Source of the DNA: Bacteroides intestinalis DSM 17393
GTDB lineage: Bacteria > Bacteroidota > Bacteroidia > Bacteroidales > Bacteroidaceae
NCBI RefSeq assembly: GCF_000172175.1
Contig: NZ_ABJL02000002.1
Span: forward strand, 186,001-250,000
Direction of reading: 5' to 3'
Length of the DNA: 64,000 nt
The translations under genes and the position numbers were made by a program. The notes below the pieces were generated by a model. That model did not search any database, was not told the origin of the DNA, and saw only the letters and a program-made list of their open reading frames with translations. The number at the start of each line of letters is the position of its first letter. The stretch's first letter is position 1. This document shows, in pieces, positions 54,214 to 62,510 of the stretch.

Positions 54214-55107
54214 TTAAAACATTATTTCAGCCAAACGCTTATACATTTCCCGCCCCAAATGCTCTGCCGATTTTTTATTAAAATGAAGTCGGTCATTCAA
54301 TAACTCTGCATCAGACATATCTATCAGATAAGCATTTGAATCTTCCTCTGCCAAGCGGCGCATACCTGCTTCCACCTCACTGCTATAGGATTTATTACTT
54401 CTGGCAACTGTGCCGAATATAAAGGGAAGCTTCGAATAATCCTTGCCTGTTTTCTGACTTAAATGTGTGCGTACATAAGTGACTACAGCTTTCAGATTGT
54501 CATAATAATCTTTTCCCTTACGCTGATCACTCTCCCCCTGATGCCAAAGAAAAGCATCAATTTGATACCCTTCTTCCAACTTCGAAAGAGTTTGATCAAT
54601 ACAAATATCTATTTCCTGAATGAATGACAATAAAAGTGATCTTCCTCCCTTAGATGTCGATTCTGTTTGAGATAGCCATTCAGGATCTGCCGACCAATAT
54701 CTTCCTTTTGCAGAATCATAATTAGGAGCAATAGAGGTTCCACCAACTGCCCATTTGATCACATAAAATTTATCTTTTAATAACTGTTCCAGCCAATAAT
54801 AGGTCACAGCATCATAGGCCCACAAGTTATTTCGCTCACTTCGCGCAGCCCGAGGCCAAAAAGGGATGAATTTTCCGTTCGGATCATTCTGTGCAATCCG
54901 GCAATAAGGATATGCCCCTTCGGAATACTCTGCAGTATCTTTTGCCAATGCTTTAATATAGTCCGGCAAGTCCTTATTTGAAGTTCGCCCGTCAGTGTTC
55001 GACTGGCCGGCTGTAATAATTACATGAACCGGTTTGGAAGTTGTCACACAAGAACTACTTGCAATAAGGATAAACAACAAAATAAAATACATCACCACTT
55101 TTCTCAT
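54214..55107 (-). CDS. SGNH/SASA-type carbohydrate acetylesterase, lipoprotein
   Basis: The 297-aa protein has a lipobox (ASSSC, Cys near 20). It is a single SGNH domain: IITAGQSNTDGR gives the nucleophile Ser, KWAVGGTSI the oxyanion Gly, FLWHQGESDQ the third block and DRLHFNKKSAEHLG the Asp and His at the end. It lacks the N-terminal sandwich of its neighbour, so the two are different esterase types and may take acetyls from different positions. Second gene of the operon, 78 bp after the deacetylase gene. Confidence 0.88.
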   Translation of the reverse strand: MRKVVMYFILLFILIASSSCVTTSKPVHVIITAGQSNTDGRTSNKDLPDYIKALAKDTAEYSEGAYPYCRIAQNDPNGKFIPFWPRAARSERNNLWAYDAVTYYWLEQLLKDKFYVIKWAVGGTSIAPNYDSAKGRYWSADPEWLSQTESTSKGGRSLLLSFIQEIDICIDQTLSKLEEGYQIDAFLWHQGESDQRKGKDYYDNLKAVVTYVRTHLSQKTGKDYSKLPFIFGTVARSNKSYSSEVEAGMRRLAEEDSNAYLIDMSDAELLNDRLHFNKKSAEHLGREMYKRLAEIMF

Positions 55108-55185
55108 AAGACTTTCATTTTTAATAAAGTTTCATGTTTGCCGATCCTTACATATCATAACAGACATGTTTTTTTATGATTTTAC

Positions 55186-56226
55186 TTATTTAAGATTTAC
55201 TTCTATCACCCCTCCATAAGGATTAAAGTCAAAAACGGCTTTATCTGTATGAAGTAGCACAGGCAGTTTCTTCCCGTCTTGTCTGACAGAAATCTTTTTT
55301 ATCTGCTTTCCTTTAATAACCAGCGTCAACGGTTCTATAAATAACTCCTTATCCAAAGTCAATTCCGGAGTTATTCTTAAATGATTTTTTTCACATACAA
55401 TATCCAACTGAGTCGCTCCCTTTTCTTCAACATAAGCCGCCACTTCACGGAATGTCCCAACCCAGATTTTATCCTCCTTCGCTTTTACTTGATCCAAATG
55501 ATCCCAGAAGCGTTGTGGATTACGAAAAGCATCATAACCATAGGTCAGGCCATGCGTCATCCCTACCCCCCAATCATTAGTTTCTATTAAAGTATTTACC
55601 CAAGCTTCCAGGTTCTGAGGAGTAGATTTACTACCGATAGAACGTTGTTTGGTTCTTGTACCTACCCGGTTCTGAACAGCAATCTTCTTAGCCTCTTCTT
55701 TCTTATTGTTATTAGGATACACAAAAGTGCGGGGCATGACTCCTGTATTGGCAAAGATGGCACTATCGTTCTTATAAATATCCTCTCTGATTTCCTCTAA
55801 CGGAAATCGGGCAAAATTCTTATGTTTCCAACCATGATTCGATATCTCATGTCCTCTGTCCGATAAGTCTTTCACTTGCTCCCAGCTCATCCTCGTGGTA
55901 TCCGTAGTTAGTCCACCATCGCTATTAATCTTAGAACCATTAATAGCAAATGTACCCCGGAATCCCCTTTTCTCAAACTGAGGAGCAACCAATGAATATT
56001 GTTCCGCCAAACCGTCATCGAATGTATAACTGATAGCACATGCCTTGTCACCTTTGTACGGAGCAATAGACAAAATATAGTGTTCTTTTAAAGCAGTCTG
56101 GACAACAAGAGTGTCTTGTCCACTCATGCAGTAATGAGTCCCTCCCTTCTTTGTGAAAGTTATCTGTTTGGCATTTACCGGCATCCCAATACCCAGTGCA
56201 AGCAAAATCACGAATAGCTGTCTCAT
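55186..56226 (-). CDS. Polysaccharide deacetylase family protein (NodB fold), secreted
   Basis: The 346-aa protein has a Sec signal (ends near VNAK) and a NodB domain (about 55-255). YTFDDG gives the catalytic and metal Asp pair; SNHGWKH is the metal-binding H-x-x-x-H block; RTFVYPNNNKKEEA is motif 3; GMTHGLTY holds a late His. A C-terminal beta domain follows. Carbohydrate esterase 4 members remove N- or O-acetyl groups from polysaccharides. It is first in a three-gene operon with two O-acetylesterases, behind the promoter at 56260-56268 and motif B. This supports a role on an acetylated substrate. Confidence 0.87.
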   Translation of the reverse strand: MRQLFVILLALGIGMPVNAKQITFTKKGGTHYCMSGQDTLVVQTALKEHYILSIAPYKGDKACAISYTFDDGLAEQYSLVAPQFEKRGFRGTFAINGSKINSDGGLTTDTTRMSWEQVKDLSDRGHEISNHGWKHKNFARFPLEEIREDIYKNDSAIFANTGVMPRTFVYPNNNKKEEAKKIAVQNRVGTRTKQRSIGSKSTPQNLEAWVNTLIETNDWGVGMTHGLTYGYDAFRNPQRFWDHLDQVKAKEDKIWVGTFREVAAYVEEKGATQLDIVCEKNHLRITPELTLDKELFIEPLTLVIKGKQIKKISVRQDGKKLPVLLHTDKAVFDFNPYGGVIEVNLK

Positions 56227-56259
56227 ATCCTCTATTTTTCAATAATATTAAAATGTATC

Positions 56260-56268
56260 GCAAACTTA
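56260..56268 (-). promoter_or_regulatory. -7 promoter box for the deacetylase-esterase operon
   Basis: The minus strand reads TAAGTTTGC, an exact TAnnTTTG match, 34 bp before the ATG at 56226. Motif B begins 22 bp upstream. Confidence 0.65.
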
Positions 56269-56289
56269 GCACCAAATAAGAAAAGAGGC

Positions 56290-56318
56290 AATGTAAAAAC
56301 GGACAAAAACATAGAAAA
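56290..56318 (-). promoter_or_regulatory. Motif B, copy 2: candidate HTCS-2 site
   Basis: Plus-strand reading: AATGTAAAA at 56290-56298 and CATAGAAAA at 56310-56318, 20 bp apart, with ACAAAA at 56303. Element positions match copy 1 at 52336-52364 exactly. Confidence 0.55.
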
Positions 56319-56365
56319 CCGTGCTTTTCATCAGATTCCAGTACTCCCAGCCTTTCTTGAAACGC

Positions 56366-56436
56366 ACTTGCTCCATACCAACACCGTACTTTCTCCGTGT
56401 AGAGGTACCCCTGAGTGGAGAATGTACGGAGCAAGT
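56366..56436. repeat. Inverted-repeat element, copy 2
   Basis: Outer arms ACTTGCT and AGCAAGT enclose inner arms CCGTAC and GTACGG. It is near-identical to 22728-22800, in the same orientation, with a few differences in the loop side. The match continues outside as TTCGGATA. Confidence 0.9.
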
Positions 56437-56613
56437 ACTGTTCGGATACACTTCAGATATGGACAAGGTATGAATAGCGTACAAAAACAAATATTACATG
56501 CATCTGTACATACCTCTATATAATAAATAGTGCAAATGCCCTACTTTAGCGGTGATTTTTTCAGTAGAATTCATGGAGATCGGATCACAATTAATAATCA
56601 ATATTTTAATTAT

Positions 56614-58134
56614 ATGAAAAGAAGATATACCTTTTCCCTGCTTTTGTCAGGAGCACTTCTTTTTTCGTGTGCACACCCCCGACTTGATACTAATAACTTT
56701 GAATGGGGAGAAATCCCTCAACAACCGGACTTCTCTTGGACAGAGAATGTAGGTAGCCGGCAATTACCGGATAGTAGTACAGTGGTATCCGCTAACTCCT
56801 TCGGTGCTGTTGCCGATAGTACGGTTCTTAGTACAGATGCCATTCAAAAAGCAATAGACAGTTGCGCACTCTCCGGAGGAGGAACCGTTACGCTGCAACC
56901 GGGTTATTATCTGACAGGAGCACTCTTTGTCAAAAGCGGGGTTAATCTGCAAATAAGTAAAGGCGTGACCCTGATAGCCTGTTCTGATATTCATTGTTAT
57001 CCGGAATTCCGCTCACGCATTGCAGGTATTGAGATGGTATGGCCCGCAGCAGTAATAAATATCATCGGCGAAGAGAAAGCATCTGTCAGTGGCGAAGGGA
57101 CTCTGGATTGCCGGGGTAAGATATTTTGGGATAAATACTGGGCTATGCGGAAAGAATATGAAGCCAAAGGTTTACGCTGGATTGTGGATTACGACTGTAA
57201 GCGTGTCCGCGGTATCCTCGTTGAAAACAGTTCGGACGTCACTCTAAGTAATTTTACATTGATGCGTACCGGTTTTTGGGGATGCCAGATTTTATACTCT
57301 GACCACTGTACAGTAGACGGATTAATTATTAATAACAATATTGGCGGACGTGGTCCCAGTACGGATGGCATCGATATCGATTCGTCCACAAATATCTTGA
57401 TAGAAAACTGTGAAATAGACTGTAACGATGATAATATATGCCTGAAAGCGGGTAGAGATGCCGACGGGCTACGTGTCAATCGTCCTACGGAAAATATAGT
57501 GATACGCAATTGTACAGTCCACAAAGGCGGAGGGCTCATCACCTGCGGTAGTGAGACTTCCGGTGGCATACGAAATGTGCTGGCTCATGATCTCAAAGCA
57601 TTCGGCACATCAAACGTATTGCAATTGAAAAGCGCCATGACACGCGGTGGAGTCATTGAGAATATCTATATAACACGCGTAGAAGCTAAAAATGTCCGTC
57701 GGATTTTTGGCGCCGACCCTAATTGGAACCCTAAATATAGTTATAGTACACTTCCCGAAAATTACAAAGGCAAAGAACTCCCCGAACACTGGAAAGTTAT
57801 GCTTACACCAGTAATACCTTCCGAAAAGGGATTCCCTCACTTCCGAAACATATACTTATCCCAAGTGAAAGCGACCAATGTTCAGGAATTTATTTCTATT
57901 TCGGGTACAAGCGACTCTTTACGCTTAGAAAATTTCTATCTGCATGCTATTGAAGCACAAGCTCAGAAGGCAGGAATGATCCGCTTTACACGGAATTTCA
58001 ACGCGACAGAAATAAAGCTTGCAGTACCGGAACCTCGTTCTATGCTGTTAGAGGAGAATGAACAGAGCAATATCCGGATAGAATATGTAAAGACTGTCAG
58101 CAATCAAAATATTGTTGAGAATCAAGCTAATTAA
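56614..58134 (+). CDS. GH28 polygalacturonase-type glycosidase, lipoprotein
   Basis: The frame opens at 56530, but ATG 56614 begins a lipoprotein signal (MKRRYTFSLLLSGALLFSC). The protein (about 506 aa) is a right-handed beta-helix: FGAVADSTVLSTDAIQKAID starts the helix, and GPSTDGIDID, CNDDNICLKAG and ITCGSETSGGIRNV carry the GH28 catalytic Asp region. Substrates of the family are homogalacturonan, rhamnogalacturonan or xylogalacturonan; the C-terminal stretch is of the exo-acting bacterial type, so an exo alpha-galacturonidase or rhamnogalacturonan-specific enzyme is possible. It is the main evidence that region 3 targets a pectin. It is divergent from the deacetylase operon. Confidence 0.9.
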   Translation: MKRRYTFSLLLSGALLFSCAHPRLDTNNFEWGEIPQQPDFSWTENVGSRQLPDSSTVVSANSFGAVADSTVLSTDAIQKAIDSCALSGGGTVTLQPGYYLTGALFVKSGVNLQISKGVTLIACSDIHCYPEFRSRIAGIEMVWPAAVINIIGEEKASVSGEGTLDCRGKIFWDKYWAMRKEYEAKGLRWIVDYDCKRVRGILVENSSDVTLSNFTLMRTGFWGCQILYSDHCTVDGLIINNNIGGRGPSTDGIDIDSSTNILIENCEIDCNDDNICLKAGRDADGLRVNRPTENIVIRNCTVHKGGGLITCGSETSGGIRNVLAHDLKAFGTSNVLQLKSAMTRGGVIENIYITRVEAKNVRRIFGADPNWNPKYSYSTLPENYKGKELPEHWKVMLTPVIPSEKGFPHFRNIYLSQVKATNVQEFISISGTSDSLRLENFYLHAIEAQAQKAGMIRFTRNFNATEIKLAVPEPRSMLLEENEQSNIRIEYVKTVSNQNIVENQAN

Positions 58135-58154
58135 AGTATAGCCCCTTTATATCG

Positions 58155-58196
58155 TATGGCTCTTGTTGGATCATGTATTATCCGGCAAGAGCCATA
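58155..58196 (+). terminator. Stem-loop after the GH28 gene
   Basis: An 11-bp perfect stem (58155-58165 with 58186-58196) holds a nested 4-bp stem in its loop. It lies 20 bp past the GH28 stop. A clear T run is missing. Confidence 0.65.
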
Positions 58197-58248
58197 ATCA
58201 CATATTCCCCCCTCTTCCACACATTAACACATTTTAGTTTTATTCCTA

Positions 58249-58278
58249 TAGGGAGTTCTTTCACCGCCCCTGTCTTTA
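58249..58278 (+). promoter_or_regulatory. Twin promoter-like element, copy 1
   Basis: TAGGGAGTT, then TTTCA, then CCTGTCTTTA over 30 bp. It matches 58817-58846 at 25 of 30 positions. It ends 36 bp before the lipoprotein ATG. The two-block form differs from TAnnTTTG and suits an ECF sigma factor. Confidence 0.6.
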
Positions 58279-58313
58279 ACTATGAACTATAAACTAGACT
58301 AAATTAAAACAGT

Positions 58314-58733
58314 ATGAAACAACTTTGTAAACAAATGGCGGGAGCCGTAGCTATTCTCTTCATCCTTGCCGCATGCAGTGAGAACAATTCCAATTATCCC
58401 GAAGAGTATGTAGGCTTTGACAAGACTACCAAGAATTATTCATTCGACAGAAGTAAAGATGTTGAAGAGTTCGACATTAAAATTATCGCCGCAGAGAAGA
58501 AAAAAGAAGACCGGGAAGTCCTTATCAACGGAGTAAGTATGCCAGGACAAACTGTCGTATTCAGCATCGAGGATAAAAAGGTTATTATTCCTGCAAAAAA
58601 GAAATCTGCCAATCTGCGTGTGAAGATCTATCCGAAGAAAATAAAAAATAAGGCAGAGTTTCGTATCGTCTGTATCCCGCAGGACAAGGAAGCGAAAAGA
58701 ACACAAATCACGGTCTACCTGCAACCCAAATAA
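58314..58733 (+). CDS. Small lipoprotein of unknown function
   Basis: The 139-aa protein has a lipobox (ILAAC, Cys near 21) followed by SENNSNYPEEYVGFDKTTKNYSF, then a lysine-rich beta-sandwich-like domain (VLINGVSMPGQTVVFSIEDKKVIIPAKK and RVKIYPKKIKNKAEFRIVCI as landmarks). The alternating hydrophobic pattern suits an immunoglobulin-like fold. I do not recognise a family. It sits between GH28 and the FecR-type gene, where a sigma gene would be expected, and is preceded by the same promoter-like element as the FecR gene, so the two are likely co-regulated. Confidence 0.7.
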   Translation: MKQLCKQMAGAVAILFILAACSENNSNYPEEYVGFDKTTKNYSFDRSKDVEEFDIKIIAAEKKKEDREVLINGVSMPGQTVVFSIEDKKVIIPAKKKSANLRVKIYPKKIKNKAEFRIVCIPQDKEAKRTQITVYLQPK

Positions 58734-58816
58734 CCTTAACCTGACTTTCACTATAATAAATAATGAGAATGAATCAGCAAAAGATGCAATTTCCCAAATA
58801 AAAAAAGGATTTAGCG

Positions 58817-58846
58817 TAGGGAGTTTTTTCATTTCACCTGTCTTTA
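58817..58846 (+). promoter_or_regulatory. Twin promoter-like element, copy 2
   Basis: TAGGGAGTT, then TTTCA, then CCTGTCTTTA over 30 bp, ending 12 bp before the ATG at 58859 and 21 bp before that at 58868. See copy 1. Confidence 0.6.
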
Positions 58847-58858
58847 TAGAAAAGAAAG

Positions 58859-59740
58859 ATGAAGAACATGGAACAAGATTTTGAAAAAATACTCAATAAA
58901 CTCGTAGCCTCCACCCGTTCGCCGAGAGGAAAATTTTCCAAAACTAACAGTTGGATACTTCTAGAAAAACGGTTACCACGTCTGCAACACCGCATTCTTC
59001 CATTGCGCACTATGGCGAATGCAGCCGCCGTTGCCGTGCTTTGCGTACTGGGATGGTGGGCATACTATATGTTCGCCCCGGTACCATTGCAAACCGTATC
59101 CACGCTGGCAGAAACACGTAGTATAACGCTACCCGACCAAACAGAAATAGTACTGAACCGCTACTCTACTCTGACTTACCCCGAACGGTTCAGAGGAAAA
59201 GACCGGAAAGTACAGTTGCAGGGTGAAGCTTACTTCGAAGTCAGTAAGGATGCGGCACACCCTTTCAAGGTGGAGGCCGAAGCGGTTATAGTACAAGTTT
59301 TGGGTACTCATTTCAATATCGAAGCCTATCCCGAAGATGCGCAAGTTAAAACAACGTTACTGGAAGGTTCTGTTGCTGTCAGCCTCATCGGTAAAGAAGA
59401 AGAACGCCTAGTACTCTCACCTAACGAAAGTGCCATTTACAATAAGGATAAAAAGAGCTTAACTTTACATACCGAAAAGGATGCATCGGAAGAGATTGCC
59501 TGGAGAAACGGAACACTGCTCTTTAAAAGTATTCCTCTGCAGGAGATTATCCGGCAACTTTCCAATGCATTTCATACGGACATTCGTATAGAAGATGCTG
59601 ATTTGCAGAACTACCACATGACGGCTACTTTTTCCGATGGTGAAACATTGGAAGAAATCCTTTCTTTGCTTTGTCGCAACCAAAAGTTTGGATACACAAA
59701 AACGAATGACATTATAACGATCACACAAAAATTAAACTAG
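58859..59740 (+). CDS. FecR-type anti-sigma factor
   Basis: The protein holds an ECF sigma factor inactive until an outer-membrane receptor signals. It has about 50 cytoplasmic residues, one membrane helix (about 51-72, AAAVAVLCVLGWWAYYMFA), a FecR domain (about 80-190; TLPDQTEIVLNRYSTLTYPE, VQLQGEAYFEVSKDAAHPF, TTLLEGSVAV) and a C-terminal DUF4974-type domain (about 225-290; FKSIPLQEIIRQLSNAF). An ATG at 58868 is an alternative start. No sigma gene is adjacent, which is unusual. The next gene, one base after the stop, is an STN-domain receptor, the expected signalling partner. Confidence 0.92.
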   Translation: MKNMEQDFEKILNKLVASTRSPRGKFSKTNSWILLEKRLPRLQHRILPLRTMANAAAVAVLCVLGWWAYYMFAPVPLQTVSTLAETRSITLPDQTEIVLNRYSTLTYPERFRGKDRKVQLQGEAYFEVSKDAAHPFKVEAEAVIVQVLGTHFNIEAYPEDAQVKTTLLEGSVAVSLIGKEEERLVLSPNESAIYNKDKKSLTLHTEKDASEEIAWRNGTLLFKSIPLQEIIRQLSNAFHTDIRIEDADLQNYHMTATFSDGETLEEILSLLCRNQKFGYTKTNDIITITQKLN

Positions 59741-59741
59741 A

Positions 59742-62471
59742 ATGAAATCCTCTATCTGCTCACCCCGCACCATCAGGAAATTATTCCTGGTGGGAGCGGT
59801 TCTCCTCTCGACCTGTACTCTACAAAGTACGCTCGTATTTGCCACTTGTATTTTACAGGCCAACCCTTCACAAACGCGTTTTAGTATTAAACTACAAAAT
59901 GTCACACTGGAAGAGTTTGTGAAACAAATGGAACAAAAAACCGGTTACAGCTTCATCTATGGAGAAGAAGTACGCCTGAATAGCCGCATCACATTGGCTG
60001 TCCGCGATCTCACTATCAATGAAATCCTGCGGAAGGTTTTCGAAATGCAGCCTATAGGCTTCGAAATATCAGGAAAACATATTTTACTACATAAGCGGCC
60101 CATGCCGCAGAAAACCGTAAGCCGGCGGTTCACGATCAGCGGATACGTAACGGACGGAGCGTCTTCCGAGACGCTGATTGGTGCCAATGTTCTCGATAGT
60201 CGTCAGCGTGTGGGCACTGCCACCAATCCTTTCGGTTTCTATACCCTCACCTTACCGGAGGGGGACGCTGAATTAAGTTTTTCGTATTTAGGGTACGAAA
60301 CACGGCACAGTTCGTTCCCGCTAAACAAAGACACCGTGCTCAATATTCGCCTGAACACTAATAACGAACTGGCGGAAGTGATCATACTTTCGGATAAAAA
60401 GGAAGCCGGCATCCAAGCCACCGCCATGGGTGCACATGAGATTCCCATGGCACAAATACAACATACACCCGCTGTACTGGGGGAGGCTGATATATTGAAA
60501 ACCATCCAGCTAATGCCAGGCGTACAGGCAGGAACCGAAGGCTTCTCCGGTTTATATGTACGTGGTGGAGGACCGGATCAGAACCTGATATTGCTGGACG
60601 GTATTCCGGTATATAATGCTGACCACCTATTAGGTGTCTTCTCTATCTTCACACCCGAAGCTGTGAAAAAGGTTACACTGTTCAAGAGTTCTTTTCCGGC
60701 ACGCTACGGCGGACGTCTTTCGTCTATTGTAGACGTGCGTACCAACGACGGGGATATGAAACGTTATCATGGTGCACTGAGCATAGGTACACTCACTGAT
60801 AAAATACATCTGGAAGGACCTATTGTCAAAGATCGCACTTCTTTTTCGCTTAGCGGACGTACTACGCACACTGCTTTTATGGGAAAAGCTTTCAGTAGTG
60901 ACGGTGATGAGTTCAATTATTACTTCTATGACCTCAATGCCAAAGTAAACCATAAGTTTAATGATCGTAGCCGGCTTTTCCTGAGTTTTTATCATGGGAA
61001 GGATCACTATCACTATAACTTCAAAGAGAGTTACGGTACCAGCGATTGTTATGAAAGCAAAAATGGGCTGAACTGGGGAAATACAATCGTTGCTGGACGT
61101 TGGAATTACGTATTTACCAACAAACTGTTTAGCAATACAACCGTAGCTTTCAACAGTTATCGCATGATCTTAAAAGGCAGAGCAAAAGAAGAAAATATCT
61201 ACTCTTCATCACAGTCCTACTTCTATCAATACGATTCTGAGTATCGTTCGGGAATCCGTGACTGGAGTTTCCGGACTGACTTCGACTATACACCTATTCC
61301 TTCACACCACATAAAGTTTGGTGTAGAATACCTATACCATACCTTCCGTCCGGAAACCAATACTTCAAAAATGAAAGAAGAGGAAAATGGTGTAACTGAA
61401 CAAGACACCTTATATAACAGTATTTCAAACAGTTACCTGCACGGGCATGAGGCTTCTGTTTATGCAGAAGATAATTTTGATATAGGTAGCCGTACTAGTT
61501 TAAATGCAGGAGTACACATTTCTCTGTTCAATACACAGGGGAAGAATTATTTCTCTATACAACCGCGTCTTTCCGTTCATTATCGATTCGATCATGGTTT
61601 CTCAGTAAAGGCATCTTTCTCCCAGATGGCTCAATATGTACACCAACTCTCCTCCACTCCACTCGCCATGCCTACAGATTTATGGGTACCTATTACCAAA
61701 AACATACGTCCTATGCGTGCCAATCAATACTCTTTAGGCGGATATTATACCGGAATCCGGAGTTGGGAGTTCTCCATTGAAGGATATTACAAACAGATGC
61801 GCAACGTACTGGAATACCAGAACGGGGTTTCTTTCTTTGGTAGTTCAACCAATTGGGAAGAGAAAGTAGAAATGGGTAAAGGACGTTCAATGGGCATAGA
61901 GTTCATGGCGCAAAAGACCATAGGTAAAACCACCGGTTGGTTGGCATATACCCTGGCTAAAGCAGATCGCCAATTCAAAGACGGCAGTATCAACGATGGT
62001 GAGCGTTTTCCCTATAAATACGACCGCCGACACAGTATTAGCCTCTGCCTGAACCATAAATTCAGTGAACGCATTGACATTGGAGCTTCCTGGATATACA
62101 ATAGTGGCGGAACAGTTACCTTACCGGAACAGCAAACGGTCATTCTCAAACCTGATGGCAGCATAGAGCAAACTGACTACATCTCCAAACGTAATAACTA
62201 CCGCCTACCTGCCAGCCATAGATTGAACATTGGGGTGAACTTTAACAAGAAAACCAAGCATGGCATGCGAACCTGGAATATCAGCCTCTACAATGCTTAT
62301 AATTCAATGAACCCAACACTCGTTTATGGCAAACGGCGCGATTATGATTACCTCGCCTATAAAGATGAACACGGTAAATACACAGGTGGTTATAATACAT
62401 CAAAGCTATTCATAAAGAAAATAACTTTACTACCGATCATTCCGTCTGTCACCTATACATACAAGTTCTAA
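59742..62471 (+). CDS. STN-domain TonB-dependent receptor (not SusC type)
   Basis: The 909-aa protein has a signal (hydrophobic about 13-35) and an STN domain (about 45-110; FSIKLQNVTLEEFVKQMEQ, LTINEILRKVF), the periplasmic part that contacts FecR in trans-envelope signalling. Then come a CarboxypepD_reg-like domain (about 130-210; ISGYVTDGASSETLIGANV), a plug (about 235-345; ILKTIQLMPGVQAG, LYVRGGGPDQNLILLDGIPVYN) and a barrel ending IIPSVTYTYKF. It lacks the SusC signature and has no SusD partner; its partner is the DUF4249 lipoprotein next to it. Substrate unknown: such pairs occur for peptides, metals or glycans. Confidence 0.93.
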   Translation: MKSSICSPRTIRKLFLVGAVLLSTCTLQSTLVFATCILQANPSQTRFSIKLQNVTLEEFVKQMEQKTGYSFIYGEEVRLNSRITLAVRDLTINEILRKVFEMQPIGFEISGKHILLHKRPMPQKTVSRRFTISGYVTDGASSETLIGANVLDSRQRVGTATNPFGFYTLTLPEGDAELSFSYLGYETRHSSFPLNKDTVLNIRLNTNNELAEVIILSDKKEAGIQATAMGAHEIPMAQIQHTPAVLGEADILKTIQLMPGVQAGTEGFSGLYVRGGGPDQNLILLDGIPVYNADHLLGVFSIFTPEAVKKVTLFKSSFPARYGGRLSSIVDVRTNDGDMKRYHGALSIGTLTDKIHLEGPIVKDRTSFSLSGRTTHTAFMGKAFSSDGDEFNYYFYDLNAKVNHKFNDRSRLFLSFYHGKDHYHYNFKESYGTSDCYESKNGLNWGNTIVAGRWNYVFTNKLFSNTTVAFNSYRMILKGRAKEENIYSSSQSYFYQYDSEYRSGIRDWSFRTDFDYTPIPSHHIKFGVEYLYHTFRPETNTSKMKEEENGVTEQDTLYNSISNSYLHGHEASVYAEDNFDIGSRTSLNAGVHISLFNTQGKNYFSIQPRLSVHYRFDHGFSVKASFSQMAQYVHQLSSTPLAMPTDLWVPITKNIRPMRANQYSLGGYYTGIRSWEFSIEGYYKQMRNVLEYQNGVSFFGSSTNWEEKVEMGKGRSMGIEFMAQKTIGKTTGWLAYTLAKADRQFKDGSINDGERFPYKYDRRHSISLCLNHKFSERIDIGASWIYNSGGTVTLPEQQTVILKPDGSIEQTDYISKRNNYRLPASHRLNIGVNFNKKTKHGMRTWNISLYNAYNSMNPTLVYGKRRDYDYLAYKDEHGKYTGGYNTSKLFIKKITLLPIIPSVTYTYKF

Positions 62472-62510
62472 GATATGACAACAAATAACCATAGAACCGG
62501 AAACAAAAAA

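Larger units (their letters stand above)
56227..56613. other. 387-bp divergent intergenic region with two promoters and a repeat element
   Basis: It separates the deacetylase operon (minus) from GH28 (plus). It contains the -7 box 56260-56268, motif B 56290-56318, the inverted-repeat element 56366-56436 and a possible half of motif B facing GH28 (TTACATGC at 56494-56501, then TGTAC). A near-match TACTTTAG lies at 56532. No gene is seen. Confidence 0.75.

Noticed and set aside
22728..56436. The two inverted-repeat elements as sites of an invertible DNA segment
   Set aside because: The copies are in the same orientation, 34 kb apart, and no recombinase gene is in the window.
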